This document shows, one piece after another, positions 44,038-51,838 of a stretch of DNA of 64,000 nucleotides. The stretch lies in NCBI RefSeq assembly GCF_001693485.1, contig NZ_MAXC01000033.1:434001-498000 (forward strand), read 5' to 3'. Source of the DNA: Bradyrhizobium sp. LMTR 3 (GTDB taxonomy: Bacteria > Pseudomonadota > Alphaproteobacteria > Rhizobiales > Xanthobacteraceae). The stretch's first letter is position 1; each line of letters begins with the position of its first letter. The notes under the pieces are model-generated. The model made no database searches, was not told the origin of the DNA, and was given only the letters and a program-made list of their open reading frames with translations. A program made the translations under genes and the position numbers.

Positions 44038-44861
44038 CGGCTGAGATTCTATCGTTTGAAACCGGACGGCCCGCCGAAATCACCGAAGGCGAGCCGGCGC
44101 TGGTCGTCGACGTCGAGGGCTATGAAGGCCCGCTCGACCTGCTGCTCACGCTGGCGCGGCAGCAGAAGGTCGATCTCGCCAAGATTTCGATCCTGGCGCT
44201 GGCTGACCAGTATCTGACCTTCATCGAGGCGGCGCGAAAGATCCGCCTCGAACTCGCCGCCGATTACCTCGTGATGGCGGCCTGGCTGGCGTTCCTGAAA
44301 TCGCGGCTGTTGCTGCCCGAACCGGCGACGCCCGACGGGCCGAGCGCCGAGGAAATGGCCACCGCGCTGGCCAACCGGCTGCGCCGGCTCGAAGCCATCC
44401 GCGAAGCCGCCAACCGGTTGATGAACCGGCCGCAGTTCCAGCGCGATATTTTTCCGCGCGGCAATCCGGAAACGATCGCCGAAATCAAGCACCCCAAATT
44501 CACGGCGACGCTGTTCGACCTGCTCACCGCCTATGCCACGCAGCGCCAGCAGCGCGTGCTGGCGACGGTGCATCTGGCCAAGCGCACGGTGTGGTCGCTG
44601 GCCGAAGCGCGCGCCTCGCTGGAGCGGCTGGTCGGCATGGCCGAGTCCGAGGAGTGGAACTGTCTCGACGATTGCCTGCTCAGCTACGTGGTCGATCCCT
44701 CGCAGCGGGCGACGGTATTCGCCTCGAGCTTTGCCGCGGCGCTCGAACTGGTGCGCGAAGGCGAGATGGAATTGAACCAGAAAGAGGCGTTCGCGCCGCT
44801 GTATTTTCGTAAGCGTCCGCCGCAGGCCGCAATGCCTGCGCCGGATATGACGGTCGAGTAA
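44034..44861 (+). CDS. scpA: segregation and condensation protein A
   Basis: A 275-residue kleisin subunit of the SMC-ScpAB condensin. Conserved elements: the N-terminal segment YEGPLDLLLTLARQQKVDL at about 24-42, which binds the SMC neck, a helical middle, and a C-terminal winged-helix piece (LERLVGMAESEEWNCLDDCL). It overlaps nagZ by four bases (ATGA) and precedes scpB by 18 bases, so the genes are co-translated. With ScpB and SMC it organises the chromosome. Confidence 0.95.
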   Translation: MTAEILSFETGRPAEITEGEPALVVDVEGYEGPLDLLLTLARQQKVDLAKISILALADQYLTFIEAARKIRLELAADYLVMAAWLAFLKSRLLLPEPATPDGPSAEEMATALANRLRRLEAIREAANRLMNRPQFQRDIFPRGNPETIAEIKHPKFTATLFDLLTAYATQRQQRVLATVHLAKRTVWSLAEARASLERLVGMAESEEWNCLDDCLLSYVVDPSQRATVFASSFAAALELVREGEMELNQKEAFAPLYFRKRPPQAAMPAPDMTVE

Positions 44862-44879
44862 GTGGAAGGAGACCTAGCC

Positions 44880-45611
44880 ATGGCAAGCCTGGCGGAAAAA
44901 CGCATGGAAGATGCCGAGGATCATCCCATCGACCAGAACACCGATCAGGCCGCGCGGCCCGAGGAATTGCGGCTGCTGGAAGCGTTGCTGTTTGCCTCCG
45001 CGGAGCCGGTCGACCAGGCGACCTTGGCCAAACGCATGCCCGACGGCGTCGACGTCAAGGCGGCGCTGGCGCAATTGCAGGAGGAATACGCGCCGCGTGG
45101 CGTCAATCTGGTGCGCGTCGCCAACAAATGGACGTTCCGCACCGCGGGCGATCTGTCGTGGCTGATGACGCGCGAAAGCACGGAGACGCGTCGGCTTTCG
45201 CGGGCGGCGATCGAGGTGCTCGCGATCATTGCCTATCACCAGCCCGTGACACGCGCCGAGATCGAGGAGATCCGCGGCGTGATCACGTCAAAGGGAACGC
45301 TGGATGTGTTGCTCGAAACCGGCTGGATTCGTCCCCGCGGCCGCCGCAAGACGCCGGGGCGGCCGCTGACGTTCGGCACAACGGAAGCGTTCCTTTCGCA
45401 GTTCAGCCTGGAGGCGCTGAGCGACCTGCCGGGCCTGGAAGAGCTGAAGGGGACGGGGCTCCTGGATTCGCGGCTGCCTTCCGGCTTCAGCGTTCCGACG
45501 CCGTCGGATGACGTGGCGCTGCGCGAGGACGAGGATCCGCTGGATGCTGGCGATAACCTGGAACTGCTGCTGGCCCCAGCCGCCGAGCCTGAAGGCGGCA
45601 GCGAAAGCTAG
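44880..45611 (+). CDS. scpB: segregation and condensation protein B
   Basis: A 243-residue ScpB with two winged-helix domains: ELRLLEALLFASAEPVD at about 31-47 and RLSRAAIEVLAIIAYHQPVTRAEIEEIRGV at about 108-137. The C-terminal tail is acidic and probably disordered. I chose the ATG at 44880, which has AAGGAG eight bases upstream, over an in-frame GTG at 44862. It pairs with ScpA in the condensin complex; the tat genes follow after a 169-base gap with its own likely promoter. Confidence 0.94.
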   Translation: MASLAEKRMEDAEDHPIDQNTDQAARPEELRLLEALLFASAEPVDQATLAKRMPDGVDVKAALAQLQEEYAPRGVNLVRVANKWTFRTAGDLSWLMTRESTETRRLSRAAIEVLAIIAYHQPVTRAEIEEIRGVITSKGTLDVLLETGWIRPRGRRKTPGRPLTFGTTEAFLSQFSLEALSDLPGLEELKGTGLLDSRLPSGFSVPTPSDDVALREDEDPLDAGDNLELLLAPAAEPEGGSES

Positions 45612-45780
45612 TTCCGGTGGCTCCGCCGATTATTCACTCAGGCGGGGTTAATAATAGCCATAATACGTAGCCGCGACAGCGATTTGCCGCGGCAGGGGTC
45701 CTTGTTTTTGACACCCCGCGGGCCTACCTTCCGCGAAAGCTTGGCCGGAAGCCGGCCGTCTCTTTTTGGAGGGTTGCAGG

Positions 45781-46020
45781 ATGGGTTCGCTTAGCATTTG
45801 GCACTGGATCGTCGTGATCGCAGTGGTCCTGCTGTTGTTCGGCCGCGGCAAGATTTCTGACCTGATGGGCGATGTCGCAAATGGCATCAAGGCCTTCAAG
45901 AAAGGCATGCAGGACGACGAGAAGGCGCCCGAAAAGCCCGCTGAGCCGGTGAAGACCATCGATCACAATGCGACGCCGGCGCCGACAGCGCGGACGGATG
46001 TCGGTAGCAAGGCTGTCTGA
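45781..46020 (+). CDS. tatA: Sec-independent translocase protein TatA
   Basis: A 79-residue TatA: a short N-terminus, membrane helix at about 5-20 (IWHWIVVIAVVLLLFG), the hinge FGRGKIS, then the amphipathic helix DLMGDVANGIKAFKKGM and an acidic, disordered tail. It oligomerises to form the pore for folded Tat substrates such as the beta-propeller encoded at 461-1447. GGAGG lies a few bases before the ATG; an upstream in-frame start would interrupt this site. Confidence 0.95.
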   Translation: MGSLSIWHWIVVIAVVLLLFGRGKISDLMGDVANGIKAFKKGMQDDEKAPEKPAEPVKTIDHNATPAPTARTDVGSKAV

Positions 46021-46139
46021 ACCGGGCACTATTGACCCTGGCGTCGGTTGAGGACGCCGGTTGAGAGAAGCCGCGGGCGGCTCCAAACCTTGGCTATGAT
46101 GGATTGGGGCGCGGACGTCTCGCGCGAGCGGAAGAATTC

Positions 46140-46655
46140 ATGTTCGACATCGGGTGGAGTGAACTGGTCATCATCGCGGTCGTCGCGCTGATCGCCATCG
46201 GCCCGAAAGAGCTTCCCGGTGTGCTGCGCATGGTCGGGCAATGGATGGGCAAGGCGCGCAAGATGGCCGCCGAATTCCAGGGCCAGTTCCAGGAAGCCAT
46301 GCGCGAGGCCGAAATGGCCGACCTCAAGAAGAGTTTTGACGAGGTCAAGGACGTGGCTACGGGTCTTTCGCCGGCCAACGTCATGACCTCGCTGCAAAAA
46401 GACGTCAACGACGCCCTGCAGATTGGGGATATCGACAAGCCTGCCGACAAGCCGGCGGATGCGCAAATTGCCTCCGCGACCGGCGAGCCTGTCACGCCAA
46501 CTACCCCGGCGCTGCCCACACCGGAAACCTTCGTCGAGGCCGAGGCGCATGCGGCGGCCTCCGAGCCGCTGGCGATCACGCGTGAAGCTCAGGCCGTGCC
46601 GCAGGACATCGCGCCGGCGGCGCCCGACATTCTCAAGGACGCCAAAGCGTCATGA
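46140..46655 (+). CDS. tatB: Sec-independent translocase protein TatB
   Basis: A 171-residue TatB: MFDIGWSELVIIAVVALIAIGPKELP (helix plus hinge with the conserved Glu at residue 8 and Pro at 22), then an amphipathic helix and coiled region (GKARKMAAEFQGQFQEAMREAE), and a Pro/Ala-rich tail. TatB with TatC recognises twin-arginine signals. The start was trimmed to 46140, where the conserved MFDIG begins. The stop overlaps tatC by four bases. Confidence 0.95.
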   Translation: MFDIGWSELVIIAVVALIAIGPKELPGVLRMVGQWMGKARKMAAEFQGQFQEAMREAEMADLKKSFDEVKDVATGLSPANVMTSLQKDVNDALQIGDIDKPADKPADAQIASATGEPVTPTTPALPTPETFVEAEAHAAASEPLAITREAQAVPQDIAPAAPDILKDAKAS

Positions 46656-47470
46656 CCATCGAAGACATCGAGGCCAGCAAGGCGCCGTTGATGGACCATT
46701 TGATCGAGCTGCGCTCGCGGCTGATCAAGGCGCTGCTCGCCTTTGGCATTGCGTTCATCTTCTGCTTCTTCTTCGCCAAGCAGATCTACAACGTGCTGGT
46801 CTGGCCCTTCGTCTGGGTGGCGGGTGCCGAGAATTCGAAATTCATCTACACCGCGCTGCTGGAATACTTCCTCACACAATTGAAGCTCGCTCTGTTCGGC
46901 GCCGCCTTCATCTCGTTCCCGATCGTGGCAACGCAGATCTACAAATTCGTGGCGCCCGGCCTCTACAAGCACGAGCGCGGCGCGTTCCTGCCATACCTGG
47001 TCGCGACGCCGTTCTTCTTCGTGCTCGGCTCGCTTCTCGTTTACTTCATCGTGCTGCCGATGCTGGTGCGGTTCTCGCTCGGCATGCAGCAGACCGGCAG
47101 CGACGAGGCCGCGCAGATTCAGTTGCTGCCCAAGGTCGGCGAATATTTGTCGCTGATGATGTCGTTGATCTTTGCCTTCGGCATCGCGTTTCAGCTCCCC
47201 GTCATTCTGACCCTGCTGGGGCGGATCGGCGTCGTAAACTCCAGGATGCTGCGCGAAAAGCGGCGCTATTTCATCGTCGGCGCCTTTGTCATCGCCGCCG
47301 TTCTGACGCCGCCCGACGTCATCAGCCAGGCCTCCCTCGCGATACCCCTGATGGCGCTCTACGAGGGCGCGATCGTCGCGGTCCGCATGGTGGAAAAGAA
47401 GGCCGCCGCCCAGGCCGCGAGTGGCACGCCACCTGCCAGCCCGCCTCCGGAAGCCAATCCGGCCGAGTAG
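46652..47470 (+). CDS. tatC: Sec-independent translocase protein TatC
   Basis: A 272-residue polytopic protein with six membrane helices. The N-terminal LMDHLIELRSRLIKALLAF and the cytoplasmic/periplasmic loops (GLYKHERGAFLPYLVATPFFFVLG) carry the conserved Glu and Pro residues of the signal-peptide site. It overlaps tatB (ATGA) and completes the tat operon. The C-terminal Pro/Ala extension is unremarkable. A family B palindromic repeat follows. Confidence 0.96.
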   Translation: MTIEDIEASKAPLMDHLIELRSRLIKALLAFGIAFIFCFFFAKQIYNVLVWPFVWVAGAENSKFIYTALLEYFLTQLKLALFGAAFISFPIVATQIYKFVAPGLYKHERGAFLPYLVATPFFFVLGSLLVYFIVLPMLVRFSLGMQQTGSDEAAQIQLLPKVGEYLSLMMSLIFAFGIAFQLPVILTLLGRIGVVNSRMLREKRRYFIVGAFVIAAVLTPPDVISQASLAIPLMALYEGAIVAVRMVEKKAAAQAASGTPPASPPPEANPAE

Positions 47471-47497
47471 GGCGCTGCTGGCGCCTCACCTTTGGCT

Positions 47498-47599
47498 GTC
47501 ATTCCCCGCGAAAGCGGGGAATCCAGTACGCCGCGGCCTAGCAATTTATCTCGAACTGCTCTGGAATACCGGATCACCCGCTTTCGCGGGTGATAACGG
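47498..47599. repeat. intergenic palindromic repeat, family B, copy 2
   Basis: Starts GTCATTCCCCGC, an inner GCGGGGAATCCAGTA, and on the right CCGGATCACCCGC, then GCGGGTGATAACGG. It contains two local hairpins (CCCCGCGAAAGCGGGG and CACCCGCTTTCGCGGGTG) and lies between tatC and serS, where it may end tat transcription. Confidence 0.88.
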
Positions 47600-47680
47600 G
47601 TGTGGTACTTGGGACGCGCACGCAAACAATTAACATGAGTGTTGATTGTATTGCAGAATACGACTTCAGGACCGCCCCTC

Positions 47681-49024
47681 ATGCACGACATCAAATCGAT
47701 CCGCGACAACCCCCGGGCGTTCGACGCCGGACTGAAGCGCCGGGGGCTGGCGCCGTTGTCGGCTTCGCTGCTGGCAATCGACGAGAAGCGCCGGGCGGCG
47801 ATCCTGGCGTCCGAGCAGGCGCAGGCGCGGCGCAATGCGGCTTCGAAGGAAATCGGTGAGGCCAAGAAGGCCAAGGATGACGCGCGCGCCAACAAGCTGA
47901 TGGCCGAAGTCGCCGAGCTCAAGACCACGATGCCGGAGCTCGAGCTTGCTGCGAAGACGGCGGACGAGGAATTGGCGAAAGAACTCGCTGCGATTCCGAA
48001 CCTGCCGCTCGACGACGTGCCCGACGGCATGGACGAGCACGGCAATGTGCAGCGCCACGTCTTCGGAAAAATCCGCAACTACGCGTTTGCGCCGAAGCCG
48101 CATGACGATCTCGGCGGCGCGCTCGGCTACATGGATTTTGAGGCGGCCGCGAGACTCTCCGGCGCGCGCTTCGTGGTGCTGAAGAAAGGCCTGGCGCGGC
48201 TGGAGCGCGCGATCGGGCAGTTCATGCTCGATCTTCACACCAACGAGCATGGCTACACCGAGGTCAATCCGCCGCTATTGGTGCGCAACGACGTGATGTT
48301 CGGCACGGGCCAATTGCCGAAATTCGAGGACGACCAGTTCTGGGCCATCAAGGGCGAATTGCTTGCGGCTCCCGACGAACGATTGAAGACCGAGCGTCTG
48401 GGTCTCATCCCCACCGCCGAAGTCTCGCTCACGAATCTCGTCCGCGAATCCATCGTCGATGAGAAAGAACTGCCGATGCGGCTCACCGCGCTGACGCCGT
48501 GCTTCCGCGCCGAAGCGGGTGCTGCCGGGCGCGATACCCGCGGCATGATCCGGCAGCATCAATTTACAAAAGTCGAACTGGTTTCGATCGCGACGCCGGA
48601 GACCAGCCGCGACGAGCACGAGCGCATGCTGTCCTGCGCCGAGGAAGTGCTGCGCCGGCTCGAGCTGCATTACCGCGTGATGACGCTGTGCTCCGGCGAC
48701 ATGGGCTTCTCCGCGCAGAAGACCTACGACATCGAGGTCTGGATGCCAGGACAATTTTCGAGTCAGGGCGAGGGCGGCGCTTATCGCGAGATCTCGAGCT
48801 GCTCGGTGTGCGGCGATTTCCAGGCGCGGCGCATGGATGCGCGTTCGCGTGGGCCCGATGGCAAGCCGCGTTTCGTGCATACGTTGAACGGATCCGGCAC
48901 GGCGGTCGGCCGCGCGCTGATCGCGGTGATGGAAACCTATCAGCAGGAAGACGGCTCCATCGCGGTGCCTGCGGTGCTGCAGCCCTATATGGGCGGGCTC
49001 AAAACCATCGAGCGGGACAAATAG
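47681..49024 (+). CDS. serS: seryl-tRNA synthetase
   Basis: A 447-residue class II synthetase. The N-terminal antiparallel coiled-coil arm that grips the long variable arm of tRNA-Ser is at about 25-105. The catalytic core includes TAEVSLTNLVRES (about 247), the motif 2 region PCFRAEAGAAGRDTRGMIRQHQF (about 271-293) and motif 3 LNGSGTAVGRALIAVMETYQ near 405-424. The start at 47681 begins with the conserved MHDIKSIRDNP; an in-frame ATG at 47639 would add 14 non-conserved residues. Confidence 0.97.
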   Translation: MHDIKSIRDNPRAFDAGLKRRGLAPLSASLLAIDEKRRAAILASEQAQARRNAASKEIGEAKKAKDDARANKLMAEVAELKTTMPELELAAKTADEELAKELAAIPNLPLDDVPDGMDEHGNVQRHVFGKIRNYAFAPKPHDDLGGALGYMDFEAAARLSGARFVVLKKGLARLERAIGQFMLDLHTNEHGYTEVNPPLLVRNDVMFGTGQLPKFEDDQFWAIKGELLAAPDERLKTERLGLIPTAEVSLTNLVRESIVDEKELPMRLTALTPCFRAEAGAAGRDTRGMIRQHQFTKVELVSIATPETSRDEHERMLSCAEEVLRRLELHYRVMTLCSGDMGFSAQKTYDIEVWMPGQFSSQGEGGAYREISSCSVCGDFQARRMDARSRGPDGKPRFVHTLNGSGTAVGRALIAVMETYQQEDGSIAVPAVLQPYMGGLKTIERDK

Positions 49025-49035
49025 CGCAAAGCAAA

Positions 49036-49443
49036 ATGGCATTGCATCGCGACATCCTTTGGATCGGGAAGCAATGGGCTGTCACCGGCCACGGGATGCA
49101 ATTGATCGACCAGCGGCTGATGGGCGCCTTCGATATCGAGGTGGCCCGCTTGTGGGACGACGATCTGATCGAACGCATGCATGCCAAGGAGTGGCTCAAC
49201 GCCGCGGATTTCGACAAGGGGCTGGCGGTCGCGCGAACGCGGCACATGCAGCCGGAGGCGGGATCGGCTGCGGTGCTTACGGCGATCGAGCCCGTCGCGG
49301 CACCTTCGCCCAAGCCGGCGGACGCGAGCCCGCCCTCTCTGCCCGTCGAATCGGCGCAACAGGCATCGCCAGACCTGCAGATGAAAATCGATGGCAGCGC
49401 CAGATTTGCCCGCCCCTGGCGTGTCTGGATGAAGAAAAGCTGA
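49036..49443 (+). CDS. hypothetical protein downstream of serS
   Basis: A 135-residue protein, not recognised as a named family. The N-terminal 65 residues look folded (HRDILWIGKQWAVTGHGMQLID, then DIEVARLWDDDLIERMHAKEWLN). A Pro/Ala-rich linker follows (85-110), then a short conserved-looking end RPWRVWMKKS. No signal peptide or membrane segment. It starts 11 bases after serS and lies before surE on the same strand, so it is probably co-transcribed with them. Confidence 0.75.
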   Translation: MALHRDILWIGKQWAVTGHGMQLIDQRLMGAFDIEVARLWDDDLIERMHAKEWLNAADFDKGLAVARTRHMQPEAGSAAVLTAIEPVAAPSPKPADASPPSLPVESAQQASPDLQMKIDGSARFARPWRVWMKKS

Positions 49444-49539
49444 GGAAATAGGCCGGTTTGCCTCAGCCGCGATAGCCGGATAAGACGAGGCCCAAGGGCA
49501 AAAGCCTACCTCGACCTGAACCTGAAGGCATTTTGACGG

Positions 49540-50307
49540 ATGCGAATTCTCTGCACCAACGACGACGGCATTCATGCGCCGGGTCTGAAGATCGTCGAGG
49601 AGATCGCCCGCGCGCTTTCCGACGATGTCTGGATCGTGGCGCCGGAGCTCGATCAGTCCGGTGTCTCGCATTCACTGTCGCTGAACGATCCGTTGCGCTT
49701 ACGCGAAATCGGTCCGCGCCATTTCGCGGTGCGGGGCACGCCGACGGATTGCGTGATCATGGGCTCGCGCCACATCCTCGGCGAGAAGATGCCCGATCTC
49801 GTGCTGTCCGGCGTCAACAAGGGCCGCAACGTCGCCGAGGACGTCGTCTATTCCGGCACGATCGCGGGCGCGCTCGAGGGCACGATTCTGGGCATCCCGT
49901 CGTTTGCGCTGAGCCAGGAATTTTCCGTCGAGACCCGTCACGCGCCGCTGTGGGATACCGCACTGAAATTCGGCCCCGGCATCCTGCGCAAGGTGATCGA
50001 TGCGGGGGTGCCGAAAAACACCGTGATCAACGTCAACTTTCCCGCCTGCACGCCCGATCAGGTCAAGGGTGTTCGGGTGACGCGTCAGGGCAAGCGCAAT
50101 CTCGGCTTCCTGAAAATCGACAAGCGCCACGACGGCCGCGGCAATCCGTATTACTGGATCGGTTTCGAACGCGCCGCGACGATGGATACACCGGCCGATG
50201 GCACCGATCTGGCAGCGCTGGCAGCGCGCTACGTCTCGGTCACCCCGCTGCGGCTGGATCGTACCGATGAAGCGTTCTCGGAAGAGTTGACGGCGACGTT
50301 GAAGTAG
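49540..50307 (+). CDS. surE: 5'/3'-nucleotidase SurE
   Basis: A 255-residue metal-dependent phosphatase of nucleoside monophosphates and short polyphosphates, a stationary-phase survival protein. Metal ligands are D8 and D9 in the N-terminal TNDDGIHAPGL, S40, and the Asn in LSGVNKGRN near residue 92. The substrate loop GTPTDCV is near 67-73. In many bacteria surE is directly followed by pcm and nlpD; here the same order holds, but a repeat and a minus-strand response regulator gene lie in between. Confidence 0.96.
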   Translation: MRILCTNDDGIHAPGLKIVEEIARALSDDVWIVAPELDQSGVSHSLSLNDPLRLREIGPRHFAVRGTPTDCVIMGSRHILGEKMPDLVLSGVNKGRNVAEDVVYSGTIAGALEGTILGIPSFALSQEFSVETRHAPLWDTALKFGPGILRKVIDAGVPKNTVINVNFPACTPDQVKGVRVTRQGKRNLGFLKIDKRHDGRGNPYYWIGFERAATMDTPADGTDLAALAARYVSVTPLRLDRTDEAFSEELTATLK

Positions 50308-50325
50308 TCAGCCCGCAGTATAATT

Positions 50326-50425
50326 CGTCATACCCGCGAAGGCGGGTATCCAGTAAGCCGGGGCTTGTCGATTCTATCGTAGGTCTCTGGGATACTGGAT
50401 CATCCGCTTTCGCGGATGATGACGG
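50326..50425. repeat. intergenic palindromic repeat, family B, copy 3
   Basis: Starts CGTCATACCCGCG, with an inner GCGGGTATCCAGTAAG; right end ATACTGGATCATCCGC, then GCGGATGATGACGG. It lies between the convergent ends of surE and the response regulator gene. Confidence 0.88.
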
Positions 50426-50447
50426 CTGAGTGTGCCGGATGGACGGT

Positions 50448-50825
50448 CTAAACCGGCGCGCTCTTCAACGTAGAGGCGATCATCTGGGCCAGGGTTTCCA
50501 GTTGGAATGGCTTCTGCAGCGCGGGGCGGTCGCGATATTCCTGGGGCAGGCCGGAGGAGCCGTAGCCGGTCGCAAAGATGAACGGACGGTTGCGCGCCGT
50601 GATCAGTTCGGCCACCGGCGTGATCACCTTGCCGTTGACGTTGACGTCGAGAATGGCGAGATCGAATTCGGTGGATTGCACCAGCTTGACCGCCTCACCG
50701 ATTTCGCCGGCCTCGGCGGCTACGCTGTGGCCCAGCTCTTCCAGCATGTCAGCGACCATCATGCGGATCATGACCTCGTCTTCAACGAGGAAAACTGAAC
50801 AGCCCGCCGGCCGTGTCGCTACCAT
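50448..50825 (-). CDS. single-domain response regulator (FATGUY-type receiver)
   Basis: A 125-residue receiver domain with no output domain. The phosphoacceptor is D60 (FDLAILDVNVNG), the acidic pair E15/D16, switch residue T86 and K105 (LQKPF). The sequence PFIFATGYG around T86 matches the FATGUY variant of alphaproteobacterial single-domain regulators, several of which feed the general stress response. The ATG at 50825 follows AAGGA by eight bases; an upstream in-frame start would add 19 poor residues. It lies opposite to surE and pcm, interrupting a usually compact gene set. Confidence 0.92.
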   Translation of the reverse strand: MVATRPAGCSVFLVEDEVMIRMMVADMLEELGHSVAAEAGEIGEAVKLVQSTEFDLAILDVNVNGKVITPVAELITARNRPFIFATGYGSSGLPQEYRDRPALQKPFQLETLAQMIASTLKSAPV

Positions 50826-50987
50826 GATGGATTCCTTGCCCTTCCGAGTGTGGAGGTTCGCAAAAAACGGACCTGGGTGCAATGTCGGTAATGGGCGCGT
50901 AGGCGCTGTGTAAAGACTCTTCGCGAAGGATTTTCCCGGGCCCTAACGTCGGGACGCGGTCCCCAGTTCCGGACGAGGAACCACAAT

Positions 50988-51010
50988 CTTAAGGAAAATC
51001 ATTCCTTAAG
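50988..51010. promoter_or_regulatory. perfect palindrome CTTAAGGAA-N5-TTCCTTAAG
   Basis: Two nine-base arms (50988-50996 and 51002-51010) separated by AATCA. It lies about 75 bases before pcm and 163 bases before the divergent response regulator gene. It has the size of a dimeric repressor or sigma-related operator. It could also fold as a hairpin, but no T-run follows. Confidence 0.55.
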
Positions 51011-51084
51011 TGCACGGACGCTATATTACATCTCGGCGAGGCCGAAGCATTGGATTGGCGGCAGACTCCCGCCACGAGACCGCG

Positions 51085-51729
51085 ATGTCCCAAGAACCGC
51101 TCGAAAAGATGATGTTTCAGCTCACTCTGCGGCGGCGGGGGATCAGCGACCAGGCGGTGCTGCGGACCATGGAAGAGGTGCCCCGCGAGGCTTTCGTGGC
51201 CGCTGGCGATCGCGGCCATGCCTATCGTGACAGCGCGCTCGGCATCGCCTGCGGGCAGACCATCAGCCAGCCCTTCGTGGTCGCCTACATGACCGAGCAG
51301 TTGCAACTGCAGAAGCACCACAAGGTCCTCGAGATCGGCACCGGCTCCGGCTACCAGGCCGCGGTACTGTCGCGGCTATGCGCGCATGTCCTGACCATCG
51401 AGCGCTACCGGACGCTGGCGGACACGGCGCGCGACCGGCTCGAAGCGCTTGGGTATTTCAATATCGAAGTGATGTTGGGCGACGGTTTCCAGATTCCGCC
51501 CGGCGCCGGCGACTTCGACCGCATCATCGTGACGGCGGCGATGGAGCAAATTCCCGAAAAGCTGCTGGAGCGGCTGCTGCCGGGCGGCATCCTGATCGCG
51601 CCGGTCGGGCCCCATCATGGCAGCCAGACGCTGGTCAGGGTGACCAGGACGGATAGCGGTTTTGAGCGCAAGGAATTGGTCGATGTCCGCTTCGTCCCGG
51701 CCCTGCCGGGAATTGCGCGCGAACTGTAG
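51085..51729 (+). CDS. pcm: protein-L-isoaspartate O-methyltransferase
   Basis: A 214-residue SAM-dependent enzyme that methylates isoaspartyl sites to start repair of aged proteins. The SAM loop VLEIGTGSGYQAAVLSRL is at about residues 74-91, preceded by the family-typical SQPFVVAYMTEQL (about 58-70) and followed by the post-motif DRIIVTAAMEQIP. I favour the ATG at 51085, which restores the usual N-terminus MSQEPLEKMMFQL; an upstream in-frame ATG at 51010 is less likely. A palindrome stands upstream and the nlpD-like gene follows. Confidence 0.93.
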   Translation: MSQEPLEKMMFQLTLRRRGISDQAVLRTMEEVPREAFVAAGDRGHAYRDSALGIACGQTISQPFVVAYMTEQLQLQKHHKVLEIGTGSGYQAAVLSRLCAHVLTIERYRTLADTARDRLEALGYFNIEVMLGDGFQIPPGAGDFDRIIVTAAMEQIPEKLLERLLPGGILIAPVGPHHGSQTLVRVTRTDSGFERKELVDVRFVPALPGIAREL

Positions 51730-51778
51730 AATCCCGGATTGGCGGTTCCCGCCAACATCTTATTCCAAGGGTTAAGCG

Positions 51779-51837
51779 GTTATTTACTCGGTACGTGTTT
51801 ACTCAAAACAGTATTTTGTTGCGTACGAGTGAGTAAC
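51779..51837 (+). promoter_or_regulatory. hairpin enclosing the ribosome binding site of the nlpD-like gene
   Basis: GTTATTTACTCGGTACG (51779-51795) can pair with CGTACGAGTGAGTAAC (51822-51837): sixteen pairs including two G-U wobbles and one bulged G. A small inner CAAAA/TTTTG stem closes the loop. The only plausible Shine-Dalgarno, GAGTGAG at 51827-51833, is inside the right arm, ending five bases before the ATG. This could be a thermosensor or a protein-controlled switch. Confidence 0.55.
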
Positions 51838-51838
51838 C

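Noticed and set aside
45707..45730. TTGACA upstream of tatA as a sigma-70 -35 box
   Set aside because: No acceptable -10 box at 16-18 bases; a tat promoter is likely in this gap but I cannot place it.
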